This document shows, piece by piece, positions 1 through 12,810 of a DNA stretch of 64,000 bases. Source of the stretch: Parus major (Eukaryota > Chordata > Aves > Passeriformes > Paridae). How positions within the stretch are numbered: the stretch's first letter is position 1; each line of letters opens with the position of its first letter. Made by a program: the position numbers and the translations under genes. The notes below the pieces were generated by a model, which worked only from the letters and a program-made list of their open reading frames with translations, had not been told where the DNA came from and searched no databases. Location: the NCBI RefSeq assembly GCF_001522545.3, contig NC_031781.1, positions 12,591,487-12,655,486 on the forward strand, given 5' to 3'.

Positions 1-2046
1 ATGCTAGAATGCACAAACTAAATGCACCACAATATTACAGAAGTTATCTTCCAAACAAAATCCCAGTTGGAAGACATGATCTAGAACTTCTCACAATCTT
101 CTCTGCTCAAAACTGTGCCCATTTTCCCTCATATCAGCAGAGGTTATCTAAGATTATACCTCCTTCTATCATCATCCAACAAAAATTGCACAGGAATTCA
201 AAGACAAGTCTGATAATTATGAACAACTCAAAATCCATGGACTAGATCTGTGATTTTAAGGAGGATTTTTTGTGAAATAGGATAAAATATATCAAAAATC
301 AATGATTCACTCTCAACTTCTACCAAAAGAACAAAATACACAGAAAACCACACATATAGAATAAAATAAATGATGTTCACAGATCTTTCTTCAGTGTTAA
401 TCTTCTAGAGAGGGGGGAGGGGGAAAAAAAAGGAAAACAAAAGAAAGAAACACATTATATTTCAATTTTTTAATAACTTGCATGTACCACAGCTATTATC
501 CTGATGCATGGAGAACTCAGGGGTTTGATTTTGCCTCTGCAAGTCATTCTGATGAACGAGACCTTTAGTGTTGTAATAACTGCTGTGAGTAATGGAACAA
601 CCAATGGCTTTTATTAAGAAGGAACACTGAATAATGTATTACCAACACTAAGATCAAGGGAAAATACATTTTTATTAGGGAAAAATATTAATATCAATCA
701 TGCCATTTTTTAAAGCACAGAGGTGAAAGGCAGAAAAGGAAAAAATTAAGAAAACACTTTACACTATGCATTAAATGGCAGAAATTATACCATGAAAATC
801 CTTTTTCCCCTTGTGGCTACCTAGGGCTACATTACATGGTAGAGGAGCAATAAAAAATTGTGACATCTCTTGAGATATATAAATGTAAGAAAAACTCTAC
901 CCCAGCAAAAGGAAGGATGGGGGAGGAAGGTCGCTATAGAGACCAGCACACTGCACATTGAAACACTTGAGCTTAAGCTCATTCCTTTTGAAGCTACAGA
1001 CTAAGTGAGCTGAAGTGATGGAACAACAAGGAATGTTCTTTTGCTGAACCTTTCAGTGGGAAAAAAAAAGTGGCTTTAAAAATGGGGAGTGAAGGAAAAA
1101 CTGTTTGTTTTAGCTTCTATTATTATTATTATTATTATTTATATAGCAATACAAAAAGTCACTTTATAAGCTCTAGAAATACACACCAAGACTAAGCCTT
1201 CCCCTGAAGTGGTTTCCTATTTCCTCTGAGTGAATGCAATTTGGACACCTGTAGTGCTGGACAGCAGAGATGGTGCAAAGAGCTGCAGAAGACAAGCTGC
1301 AAGGAGTTAAATGAAAAGATTCATGGAGTAAAGAAGTCCATTGGGAGAGGAGAGTAATGGCTTTTCCCAAATCCTTGTGGTGGAATAAACCAAAACACAA
1401 TCAGAGAGAGGGAGAGCACACAGGGTGTGCTATGTCCACACAACTCCAGGCCAGCACAAGTCCAGACAAAAACTTGTCTGTGTGGTATGAGCCAGAGATG
1501 TTGGATGATGAGTTCCCAGATGTAGTCCAGAATTTTATAATTTTTTCACTTTCAAAAGCCCTCCTGAATCAGTAAACACTTTTAAAGATTTATTTCCTGA
1601 ATTTTGTTCTTTGGTCATTTTGCCTAGAATTTCATACTGAATTCAAACTTATTATTAGACCATGGTTATTTGGTAATACTATGAATTTGAATTTATTATA
1701 TTTAGAGCAATTCCTGCGAGACCTGAGTATCTCCACAAGCATTTCAGCTTGCTGAATTAATAAATGTAACACAAACATTCAGAGGAAAATGCAGACACTA
1801 TACTTAACAATTCCTCGGGCATATAAATGAAAATAGACATTTAATGAAAATTTATTGTCAGATTTACATTTATATATAGCTAATAATAATAGATAGTACG
1901 TCCTTTACATTTATGTACACCACATTTATATTTATTTCTAGATGTTGGAATCTAGGACAAATCCCATTAGCTCTCATTTCATCACTTTATATGTATGCCT
2001 GCTCTCCAGAATAAAACCACTTAAACCAGGTTGTTCCACGAACAGC
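1..2046. other. AT-rich non-coding DNA, no gene seen
   Basis: I see no exon, RNA gene or recognisable transposon here. The sequence is AT-rich with purine-rich and A-rich stretches (for example around 411-450 and 1060-1075) and one TAT microsatellite at 1118-1139. Open frames are short and overlap on both strands. Confidence 0.7.
1118..1139. repeat. (TAT)n microsatellite
   Basis: About seven perfect copies of the trinucleotide TAT/ATT in a row, read directly from the sequence. A repeat of this length is likely to vary between individuals. No gene is near it. Confidence 0.9.
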
Positions 2047-2079
2047 GGAATGAATGAAGCATCATTCCAAAGGATTTAT

Positions 2080-2285
2080 GTCCACATCTTTCCCCCACCT
2101 CCTTCTGCCATCCACCCCCCTCTGCCGTGGCCCTGAGTGTATCCCAGGTGGGTGATTGCAGCAGGGCTGGGGTTCCCAGGGTTATCCACATGGAGAGCTC
2201 CCAGCCCAAGGGGGCACCCTGGGGAGCAGCTGGGAGGAAAAAGAGGCTCCCACCACACAAAGCAGGTCAAGGACACTGGCCAAAA
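2080..2285. other. GC-rich block of unknown origin
   Basis: About 200 bases that are clearly richer in G and C than the flanks. The left part is C-rich with runs of CCCCC and the right part is G-rich. CpG is scarce, so it is not a CpG island. Several overlapping short open frames on both strands exist only because stop codons are rare in GC-rich DNA. The block ends beside a 10-bp inverted repeat (2287-2315). It could be an old LTR or SINE fragment, but I do not recognise a family. Confidence 0.5.
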
Positions 2286-2286
2286 T

Positions 2287-2315
2287 ATTGGATTGTTACA
2301 ACTGTACAATCCAAT
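2287..2315. repeat. 10-bp perfect inverted repeat (hairpin)
   Basis: ATTGGATTGT at 2287-2296 and its exact reverse complement ACAATCCAAT at 2306-2315 are separated by a 9-base loop. The pair lies at the right edge of the GC-rich block. It could be a chance hairpin or the edge of an old insertion. There is no T-run after it. Confidence 0.75.
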
Positions 2316-5300
2316 TAAAGAACTGCCATGCTACACACATATATCTAATTATGCATTAAAAAAAAGTGCTGCTCTAATGCTGAAATTTGAAAGATATTTT
2401 TGAAATAATTTTGAAAAAATACTCACTGGAAAAATGCAACCTAGTGTGACTTGTTCTTACTATTTCTGGTTCATTTAAACCGGTCCAATTGTGAGCTGCA
2501 TCCAAAGAACACTTTTCTAGGTTTAATTTTTCTGCTCTGCACAGGTTTTCCCTCTGATTTTTCCCAAATGCTCTCTCTTTACTTGACCATATATTTAGAA
2601 AATGGCAAATACCATTCCTGCTTTCTGGTCACTTCCCTGCCTTTCTCACAGACACCTGTGGCAGAAATCAGAGCTTTCTGCATTTTTGTACAGAGCACTG
2701 TGAGGGTCCTTGCTCAGCAAGGTAACATTGAATGACAGGTCACAAATAAACTGAAAGAGTAAGCAAATTTTGGAAAAGGAAACACTCACTGTCAAACTGC
2801 ATTAAAGCATGACAGGAAACTACTTACAGATTTTTGATTAGATTAATAATTAACACTATTACTATGCCTAAGTAAATTTAGGCAAATACAGGCAATCTTA
2901 TGTGATATTTTGTGGGAGAAGATTCATATGTGGTAGCAGAAAATACAGTTAAATTTAAAAACAGCTATTTACTGAATACCACTCCTTTTCATAAGATATT
3001 TGCTGCTGAGAGAAAGTGGCTTGCAGTTCCTGTTATGTAATACATGCAGGTATTAGATTTATTCCAGCAGGATACTAAACCTGATAAGTTTAGGGTTGGT
3101 TACATTTTCACCTCAAGTTGCTCTCCAGGAATCTTTCCCCATTGGACAGGTGCTCTTAACAAATTAACCACTAACATCTACTGAACAGTTTTTTGGCTTC
3201 ACTAGGTTACTTCCAGAATCAGGCCTTAAGACAACTCCAGCAACTCCTTGGATTGATTTACACAAGTAAGAGAAGACAAATATGGTCTTGTCAATATCCT
3301 TAAGTCAAATTTCAAAATCACTGATGGAATAAAGAATTTCCTCCACCTCTATACTTGAAGTAGAAATACGGAGAAACCAAAACGAAAGGTGGAAGATATT
3401 GTGATAAAGAGCCTAAAGCTGAATTTTCAATATGTTGTCCTGCATCATCCTTGGTAAAAGATTCTTGATAAAAGAAATGCTTAAAACATTATATAAACAG
3501 AGGAAAATTTTTAACAGCTCATTATTTTTACAAATCTATTATTTTAATTTTCTTATTCATCTATTAATTACACATTTTACTGTATCTGCACATCATTCTT
3601 CTGGTTGCTTTTTACTTCTTGATTGCCAAATGTCCTGGTAAATATGCATTTTCATCTATCTGTAACTACCATAAGATTATTCATGTTTTTTCCTCTTAGA
3701 AAACAATCTATATGATTATTTTTAACCTAGACTCACTGTAGAGAACTTCATGAGTCACATAATCAAGCCATAAACCAAGCAAATAGTTTTGTGTGGTTTT
3801 GCTGTATTGCTGGCTCTCTTTCCTATGCTGTATCACTTCAGGCATCAACAAAAAATGTTTTAGTGTTCCTGCTTTTAACTTTTCAAGATTAAAAAACATT
3901 TACATTCACACAGTGGATTGGAATAACTGAGAGTATTATGTTCTCATTTTTTCTGTAAACTTGCTAACATTTTAAATAAGAATTGGGTGCCAAATGACTG
4001 TTCTGCAACTAATTGGGGAACAAATTTTTGTATGATGTACTGAAAGATCTTTGGAGCTCCTTGCCAGCCAGGGTTTCTAATAAGATACTCATGAGTAATT
4101 AGAAATCTATAGACATGATTAAATCTTCATCTGCAATCTGCAGGATGAATGTTTAGGCTGAAGTAGGGAAAACTGGCAGAGAATTCAACCAGGGACCCCT
4201 CTGTAGCTTCAAGAATTTGGCTGGCATTTGTCGAAGCTGAAGCTCTGATTTATTTGTGAATTCCTCTGACTGCTCTGGACAGGTAACTCATAAATTTGGC
4301 TGCCAGCTCAGTGCCACAGCCCTGCACCCACAGCCCTGACTGCTCCAGTACTAGCATATTTTACAGAAGGTGAGCATAAATGGTTTCTTTCCAATGAAAA
4401 CTTTGGACTACCATTGCACTTCTTAAATAATGGATGTAATTTATTATTTAAAAGGTGATTTGCACAATACATATGTACTAGCCAAGCTGCCCAGTAGGAA
4501 ATCATACTTAGTCAAGCAAAGTTCTCACTAACTTTCATTTTTTTCCTCAATAGCAAGCAGTTCTGTAAGTAATGCCACAGCAATACCATGAAGCTCTGGG
4601 AATAGCTGGCTCTCAGCAGTCTGGAAATGAATACAACTGTAAACAAAACAGACTTTGAAACTACTGAAAAATTCATTTTCTTGTGTTATTATAAGAGACG
4701 TTTTGGCTTCCCTGAGTGCACTTCATAGCTAGGAGAAAACTGTCCAACTTCATACACATGGGGTAGCCTCCCAGTTCCACAAAAATTATGAACTTGGCAG
4801 GAGGAATGCAGTCTAATAAGAAGCTTTGCAGGTTAACATTAAAAAGGTGTTTAAAGAAAGGGGTTCTCTAACTGTCTACATAATTCTATCATACCAGCCA
4901 CTATTCTGGTACCTTTCTTGATGAATGTAAGAAACATTTCACTTCTCTAATCATTTTCAGCTAATGATTTCAAAGAGCTATGGGAAAATATAAAGAAATA
5001 TGTATCTAAGAGATAGGAAAATAAACCAGAGATAGACTTTGAGGAGTACAAAACCATACAGTAAAATCTTTTTCCCTGGTCAAATTAATGCAACCAAAAT
5101 TCTCAAAAATTAACAGAAAGACTCACAAATTACTATGTTTAGCCTTGGTGCAAATCTACACTGCTACTTTTAAAGAACAATGAAGAACTAAGGGCTTACC
5201 TTGAACTCTCTATGCTACTCAACAAGCAATCAACAGGCCTAAAACCAAAACTAGTGTAAAATAAACCGCCAGCGGGGAAAATGCAAGAAAAATCATGTAA

Positions 5301-6024
5301 ATGCACTCAGTATACAAAATGTAGACAGAACACATAAAAATCACCAATTAAAGTTTTCCCAAACAGAGAAACAGTACTTTGCTAGATTTGTTCACAAATC
5401 GTCTGGTATTTAGAATGTCTTCACAGGGGTAAGAAATCTGAATATACAATGAAAATAAATGAAATTTCATATGGAAAGATTCTCTTCATGTTTATCACAG
5501 AGAAGACAGTACTATATTTGAGGCAATATGGTTTCTCAATTAATATTCATTCCGCAAATTAACTGGATCACAAATTCCAATATTCCCAATTAATCTTTCT
5601 TCAGTGCAAAAATCAAACGACCAAATTGATAAGGATGAGAATTCAGAAGGCTTGTGTAATGACAATTTACGTGCAAGCATTAAGGAACAGTCTTTAATAA
5701 TAAAGTCATATTAGAGTTTCCAGCAAGCCCCAGTGCCTCATTTCTGCAGGTGATTCACTGAAGTTCTGCCTATTTTAGAGAAAGCTCTGAGTTCCCGTGT
5801 GATACTGCCCAAGATATCAAAGTTTTCTTTAGAGATCAAACAGGGCCATGTAAATGTTCATATCTGCAGCCTTGAGCTGCTGGGGAAGTTATCCAGCCAC
5901 AAGAAGAACACACCTGATGCTGAAGTAGCAAGTGGTGTTTTCTGAACACAGAACAACCTGCAGGATCTGAAGGGCGCTAAAATCCAATCTTATGTCTTAA
6001 AATGTACATCCAAATTTGGCGAAT
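2316..6024. other. AT-rich non-coding DNA, no gene seen
   Basis: No exon, RNA gene or recognisable repeat. Open frames stay below about 95 codons and match nothing I know. Composition is uniform. Confidence 0.7.
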
Positions 6025-6170
6025 TTTTCTGACCTTAATCTCTGTCAGTTCCCCATCTGTAAAACAGAGATAATACCACATCCCTCACTGGGGCTTTGTA
6101 GAGATAAATTTAATTTAAAACCTGTGTAGCACTTGGATACAGTAGTGATGAGCAGCACAGGAAAGCCTGT
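6025..6170 (+). mobile_element. MIR-type (CORE-SINE) relic, 3' half
   Basis: A tRNA-derived amniote SINE of the MIR/CORE-SINE group, a non-autonomous retrotransposon. The left part follows the MIR pattern: a pyrimidine-rich stretch leads into CCCCATCTGTAAAA (6051-6064), then GATAATA, then CCCTCAC and GATAAAT. The right part, GTAGCACTTGGATACAG (6126-6142) followed by TGATGAGC, matches the tail seen in amniote members of the group. The 5' half with the tRNA-like promoter boxes is not recognisable, so this is a truncated or decayed copy. For so old a family the match around 6045-6080 is good, which is why it is raised as a possible conserved copy. I am fairly sure of the group and unsure of the subfamily. 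Confidence 0.75.
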
Positions 6171-8250
6171 GAGGAAATTAATAATTCTGACATCTGAGCA
6201 GGGTCTGAACAATGTGCTGTAAATAAAGCTTAGGGCCACATATCAAACACTGAGGATAAAACAACATCTCGAATAGCTGCTCATTAACTGAGCACTGTCC
6301 ATCTTGTGCACTGAGGAAGGAAGAAGTTTTCTGGAAAAGTATTATGTGTTCTTACCTAAATCTGGTTACTAGATCAGAATGCATATGCATAAGACAAGTT
6401 GAATTTCTGTTGCAATGCCAGTCTTAACACTCTCTTCTTGTGACCACTTGTTTTTGCATTCTTAATAATGTTCTCTTCATGAAGTTTGTACACATAACAT
6501 TTATATAAAAAAGAATGAATTATAATCTCTTTGTGAATCTCTGATTTCCATGCACAAGTGGTAATGAAAGAAATCTTGATTTTAAAAAAATTCATTAGAA
6601 AAATAAAATACCACACTTGCCTAGGCTTGGTAAATTCAGCAGGGCTTCCGGTGAATTTCCTCTTCAGTTGCTTGGAATGCTCCAAGTTACTTCTGTTCAC
6701 ACTTACAGAGCATTGCCATAAGAAACTTGGGGAGGGAAACATATCAGGGCACTGTCCTTTCAATTTTCATCCAAATTATTAAATTTTAATTATCAACAAC
6801 AGCACCTGGCATGTTCCCCTTGCTAGTTCCTGTGGAAGTAAATCAGGCAGAAATTAAGCTAGAACTGCACTGGGGAATCACAGAGTACCAGCATCTCCCC
6901 AACATATTCTCCAGTGCCTTCTTCCTCGCCCAAAATAATCCCCTCTGCACTTGCAGAAGCAGGAGATGGTGCTTTTCTGGTGACAATCTCCTGCTCCAGA
7001 CTGCACAAACACACTCAAAGCAATGGAAACTGCTGTGACTGCCCTGGGAGAGCACAGCCCTCCCAGAAAGAGCCCAACACAGACAGCTCTGCACCTGACC
7101 AAGCTGGGAGACTCCAGGAACAAGGACAGTTTCCATCATTTCCTTCTGCTGACATCTTAAGTTGCTCCTTAAATGCCAGAAGAGTTACACCCAGGAATAG
7201 AAGACCAGATCCAGACCCTGCAAGTTTCAGCTCAAAAAGTTTTCTAGAACTCAAGTACTAAAATAGCATAATGTATCCAAATTAAAATTAATACAAAATA
7301 ATAAGAAAAAGTACAGTAGATTTTCCAGAGTCTACTTGCACAAACCCTTAAGAAAATAATACTCCCATTTAATTAATATCATCTATGTAATATCATCTAT
7401 TTATGTTCAGTGCTCTTAAACATCTCCAAGAGAAGTAAAACCTGTTATATTCCAGCTAAAATATGTCTTCAGAGAGTAATTAGCAGACATTTTTTGTTCA
7501 AATCAATACCAAATTCATAATACTTTGTGAACAATTCTTTCATAATATAACAAATATATAGGAATATGAAGCCAGAAGGTTTTCTACCTAGAATATGCCA
7601 TCTTCTCTAAAAGGCAGCAGAAAGCCAACATCTTTTAAATATTTAATTAGGCCTCAAATCAAATTTACATGTGATATGCCACATTCTCAGCTAGTGAGGA
7701 AGACAAACATCTCTGTGTGTTATCAGCACTTGCAAGGGTAGTGATTTCTGTTTCACTTTGCTTACAGAAGGTCTCCAGAGATTATCACGCTGTTGTGCAT
7801 CATTTCAGATTTTTTTTAGCATTTTATTTAACTAGTTCATTGTTGATATAAGTTGAGACATTATAGTTCCAACAGCAAAATATTTGGTACGTGATCAAAG
7901 TTTGAGATATGCCCTAAAATAATTGCATTTGTCTGTAGCAAATACTACATTTGAGTTTTGAACAAAACTGCTGATTGAGGCTGATGAAAATTACTCCAGC
8001 TTGACATGAATTGGCAGATGTGATACCTAGCAAAGGATTTCCCTGGAAATATTCTAATTGTCTTTCACTAATTTAGAAAAGGTTTATCCAAAATCTGCTA
8101 GAATGTAAATACAATATCCAGTCATACAAAGTAAAGGGAAAATACAGCTGAGAAACCTAAGCTCTGGTTTCTTGCAATGGTAAAATGTTATCAAGATGTC
8201 CAAACATTATCCAGAAACCAAAAACTTTTTTTTGCTAGCATTTCCTAGGA

Positions 8251-8281
8251 AAAGGGGAAAAAAACAAAAAAAACAACAACC
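8251..8281. repeat. A-rich simple sequence
   Basis: A low-complexity stretch on the + strand made of A runs with single C interruptions, ending in a short ACA repeat. Similar tracts recur in the window and have no gene context. Confidence 0.7.
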
Positions 8282-11102
8282 CATAATTTAATCACAGGAC
8301 TAATAAAATGGACACATATTTCTTACTTCACAAGCTTTTACAAAAAAAGAGAAGGGAAAAATAATTCCAAAGAAAGCTTTCTCACTTTTTCTTTACTAAA
8401 GAAGTACTGTATTGCCAAGAAACCATATTTCAATGAACAGCAACAAATACACAAGCACACAAACACTGCTACAAAAGCACTATGGAAATCTTGATGTATT
8501 TCAAGGGCATGGCTTGTAAAAACTTGAAAATTTCACACACTGATGTCATTGCCTGCCAGTAAATTTGCCATTTCCAATGACAAAGTGGTATGAAATTAAA
8601 AACTTGCATCATTAATCATTAAAACAATTAAAAAGACAAATTGGCCAAAATAAAGTAATAAACAAAAACCCACTACCTTCAAATTTGACTTGGCTGATTA
8701 TTTTCTCTTTCTGACAGCAATGTAACCAGCTAAACTGTGCATTTTCCTCTTCCTCCAGCATCAGAAGATCAGAAAATTGAAGGTGAAGAGAGAAGGATTG
8801 GCTCATTCTATTAGAACTCCTATGCAGACCAGAAAACATTGGCTGGGAGATGTACAAGCATCAACTCCAACCTTGGGACAACAGTGTGACTGTGGCAAAC
8901 ACTTGATCATTTCAACCCTGGCTTTGGCCTGCTGAATCTCCAGGGATGGACATTCCAAAACCAACCCCAGAAACAATATTCTTCAGTAGGGAGGGGGGAA
9001 AACGTAGATTATGAATGAACACTGAAGAAAAAAATCCTTAGGTTTCCACCAAAAAAATCCACAAGCCCTATGGGACAGCAGGTTCTTATGTTAAATATGT
9101 ATTACCCCCTTCAACTTGTTATATGGAAACAGAAACTCAGCAGTTCCACAGCAAATGTTCCAGTCCCACATGCAGCACATATATTCCAAACTGTGACTCA
9201 TCTGTGTTAACCCTAAAGAATGAAATGTCGGGCCTTGCTCTTTTAAGGTGTAGGACTAACACTCTGTAACTCATTGTTTAACTGAAGAATGTGCACAGGT
9301 TGCCACAGCAATGGCTAATCCATATTCCTACAGCTGATTATTTTACTCAAAATTATTACTTCTACAAAGGACTTTGATTTCCATCTCTTCAGAACGTACA
9401 GCACAGGACACTGCAGCTCTAAATTTGCTCAGGTGCAGCCTCTCAGTTTGTGCCTTTCAGTTGCACTTTCAAAGCAGGCAAGAGGGCTTTGGGGGCTCAC
9501 TGCATTCCTGATAACAGCTACTCTGTGGAATCAGCAATTGGGGATGAAGAATCTCAGATGAAGAACTCACATGATACCACAAGAAGTTCCTGAAGCAATT
9601 GCATCTCTTGAAATGTGACTTCAAACCCAAAGCAGTGTGGGGAGCAGCCACATTCCCCCTGCTGAACACCTGGAGTTCTGTGCATGGGACAAACAGTGCA
9701 GTGACCCTGTTTTGTAGGAATTCACCTTCTGGAAGGAGGGATCCTGCAAGTGCCTATCTTGTGCCTACTCAGGTGGACAAGTGACTTTATTTACTGGGCA
9801 GGGTAATTTTTTTTTTCTCCTGTAATTTCTACACATCCATAGAGAACAGCTTGCTAAATTTGAAACAAAGATATTTATACAGATAAGAAATATGTATGAT
9901 GGGTTATTCAGAGCATCATACTCCATGGGAGAATTCTGAAGAAAAATCAGAGCAGATTAGTAGTGTGTCATTTATTTTATGCACATTTGCTGCACACACA
10001 CATCTATGCCTACACCCACTCAACAACAAAGGAAAACAAGGCAGCTCCATTGCGTGGTTTGTCATTATTTCTGAGCTGGAGAGGAAGCTCGGTAAGCACA
10101 TTGCTCCAGGTATTTGCAATGCCCTTTATCCTTCCACACACTGGTATTTCCCATCCCTACTGAACACACAGTCAAACATTATTGGCTGCAGAGGAAACAA
10201 GCCATAGCAGCAGGAGGCAGAGCTTTTACTTTCTCAAATTCAGAATGTAGAATTTACCCACCCCAATGCAGGGTGCTCAGGGAAGAGACAGGAGAGAGCA
10301 GGATGACAGAGGGATCTGGACTGAGCAAGCCTTTATTCCACAACCAGACCTTGAGAATCCAGTAGCATATGAACAATCAGCTCTTCCCCAGAGGCCACCC
10401 TGTCCCCCAAAAAACAAACGTATGGATTCTGACAAATACGGATTTCCCCAGAGGAATTTATTTTCCAAACCCAAGTGAAGTATTACCTCAACTCAGCAAT
10501 CAAACTGCAGCAGCAGTTTGCATTTAAAGACATTTAAAACTATTATACTGCAGTGCACACAATATGTAAACACTCAGGACAGCCTAAGTACAATATGTAT
10601 TTACTTACAGTCCTTGAGTGTACTAGATGTAAGTGTTGCCATATTTACTTTTTTCTGAATCAACACGGTTTTAAATTAATTTCTCATTTTATTGTGGTTT
10701 AATTTGCTAAAGGCAAAATCCAAGGCCTTTTCACAGGAAGGAAAAATTCCTGTAACACTAGAATTGTCTTAAAATATCTTCTAGAAATTATCACACTTGC
10801 ACATTGTATTTATCACACAAATACTGTAGGTCCATTCTTCCCTGCGGATGTTTTAGTGCCCCTTTATTTACAGAAAGTTAATGTAGGTAAATTTTCCATA
10901 ATTTATTTTATAATTTCAAAGAATTTATAGCCTATATGCCCATTTCAATAGTCAGTGGTATGGATCTCCCAGATGTGAGACTCGTATTTGACCCATATTT
11001 AACTGACTTTAATAACATCAAGTTACCCAAACCTGAAGAAGAATAAAAAGTGGATTATATATGGGTATGCCTAATCCACTCAAGAACACTCAAGATTCAT
11101 CC

Positions 11103-11138
11103 TATTATTTCATATCAAAACAATAATATGAAATAATA
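11103..11138. repeat. 13-bp perfect inverted repeat (hairpin)
   Basis: The arm at 11103-11115 (TATTATTTCATAT) is the exact reverse complement of the arm at 11126-11138, with a 10-base A-rich loop between them. The arms are AT-only apart from one G-C pair. This could be chance in AT-rich DNA, a small palindrome-derived insertion or a weak cruciform. There is no evidence that it is transcribed. Confidence 0.8.
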
Positions 11139-12389
11139 TGGAAGCTGGAAAATTTATTTCTTAAGCGGTGTTTATAAAGAACTCTGACATTTCTCTGATG
11201 AATAAAATACATCTACCACTAATCCCCTTCTAATTTATTCCATTAACTCATTGTCTATTTGCACAATTTATTTGAACCACCTACTCAGGGCAAAGAGTGA
11301 TTTCTGCAATCAAAGGTAACCCTAAGATGATACAAGTTAATTTTCTGTGTCATCTGAGTAACTTCCAGCAGTTCATATACTTTTTCACTGTTACAATGAG
11401 CACATTTTATGTTGCTTTAGAGAAGACAAGTGTTCACATACAAGAGCAAAACCAAACCAAAGCAAAATTTTTGCTTTTCTAAGTATCAGTTCAAGAAAAA
11501 TAAAATTTAAATGTGCTCTAAATCCAAAAACTTACTATCCTCAAATGTCCTTTTGTATCAAGATGATACAGGAACTGTTTATTCTCAGGCAAACATTCAA
11601 GTGAGGAGGGAGAATAATGCAAAGATTGTGTTTACCAAGCTTAAGCTCACAATCTGTGGATGGTATTGTTTGTGTTCAATCAACTTCTACCTCAAAATCT
11701 CTATTCCAGATGAGAGCACTTGAACACTTTATCTAACAGATGTGTCTTCTCACAGATAAATTTCTAGACTTCCAGATTAATCTAGCAATCCTAGACTAAA
11801 AAAAAAGAAAGGACTGTGACGGCACAGTTCTGGGAAGAACATTTAGAACACATCACCATCTTTCTTTCTTCCCCCTTCTTCAAAATTGTAAGACCAAGGT
11901 GTACAAAATAAAATTCCCCACGATGCAAGAGAACAAACAAGGTGAAGTGCCAGCAAACCTTCAATATACTTTGCAATTATGGAAATCTGAATAAAAAAAC
12001 CTTGTGAATCGTTCACTTCAGAACTTCAGAAGTCATCTGAGAAAAGGTGATTGGGTTGTATAAAGTTGGGCACTGTTGAAGAACAAGTTCCAAGCTCATG
12101 GACAGTCATAACTCAAACAGAAATTAGGTTATATTGGTTAAAAAAAAACAAAACCAAAACAACCAATGTGATTTAGATGAGACATGAAAGGCACATAATG
12201 AATGAAAGAAGATAAGGCCATTCCCAGTGATGCATATGAGTCAGGACTAAACAATTGCATAACTGATCAAGGAAAAAAGAAAAATATAAAAAAATGGACA
12301 GCAGAGGACACTAAGAGAGATTTCATTAAGAACACAATTTATAACTGTGCTGTATATCTGCATGGTTTGTGGCAGAAGTATTAATAGAA

Positions 12390-12810
12390 ATAATAATGCA
12401 GAAAAAAAGACAGAAGTATTCACTAAGTATTTGTCTTCAGGAAAAAGTGAGATGATGCCATTGCTGGGTGAGTGCTTTCTACAACAATTATTAGAGAGAG
12501 AGAAAGTTAATTAACAGTTGTTGGAATGAAATAGATCTGGATAATTTGCATCCCAAAATTTTGAGACAGCTATCCAAGCAGCAACAAGAGTGTCAAAAAG
12601 AGATTACACTGCTAAGCTTTAAAAAACAAACAAGCAAAAACAATATCCATAAATTGGGGAAGTCAGGCAAAATACTGGAATGGCTGATGCAAGTAAAATA
12701 AGGTTAAATGAATGCCATTTGAGATGGATTTATGAGAAATAAAATTAGTTACCTGGAGTTCACCTTTTGTATTTTCTTCAAAGGCATTAGAAAGCTTGAC
12801 TTATAAAAAA
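12390..12810 (+). mobile_element. Ancient CR1 LINE ORF2 relic (pre-RT and start of reverse transcriptase)
   Basis: A decayed fragment of the CR1 non-LTR retrotransposon polyprotein, of the older type common in turtles and other amniotes rather than the young avian CR1 tails. Landmarks occur in the expected order. First is an A-E-K-K-T-E-V-F-like stretch (about 12397-12425). Next is DNA matching the D-x-L-H-P-x-x-L motif before the RT domain (about 12536-12562). A stretch near 12668-12690 matches the RT finger region. D-G-F-M-R-N is readable at 12723-12740, where intact elements have a Q-H-G-F segment. An F-x-K-x-F-D-like remnant lies near 12775-12800. Frameshifts and in-frame stops separate these pieces, so it cannot encode a protein. 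It is truncated at both ends, though 12200-12389 may belong to it. Confidence 0.75.

Larger units (their letters stand above)
6171..12389. other. AT-rich non-coding DNA, no gene seen
   Basis: Mostly plain AT-rich DNA. Slightly GC-richer patches at about 6880-7180, 9390-9780 and 10265-10420 account for several overlapping open frames on both strands. None of these frames resembles a known protein. A-rich tracts occur near 8250-8280 and 12140-12165. A 13-bp hairpin at 11103-11138 is listed separately. The stretch 12200-12389 may be the decayed upstream part of the CR1 relic that follows. Confidence 0.65.

Noticed and set aside
9115..9150. Possible MIR fragment (GGAAACAGAAACTCAGC-like block)
   Set aside because: Single short block without the flanking MIR order.
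10265..10480. GC-richer patch with a GCAAGCCTTTATTCC stretch, possible reversed LTR polyadenylation region
   Set aside because: No TG/CA ends, no target duplication and no second family block recognised.
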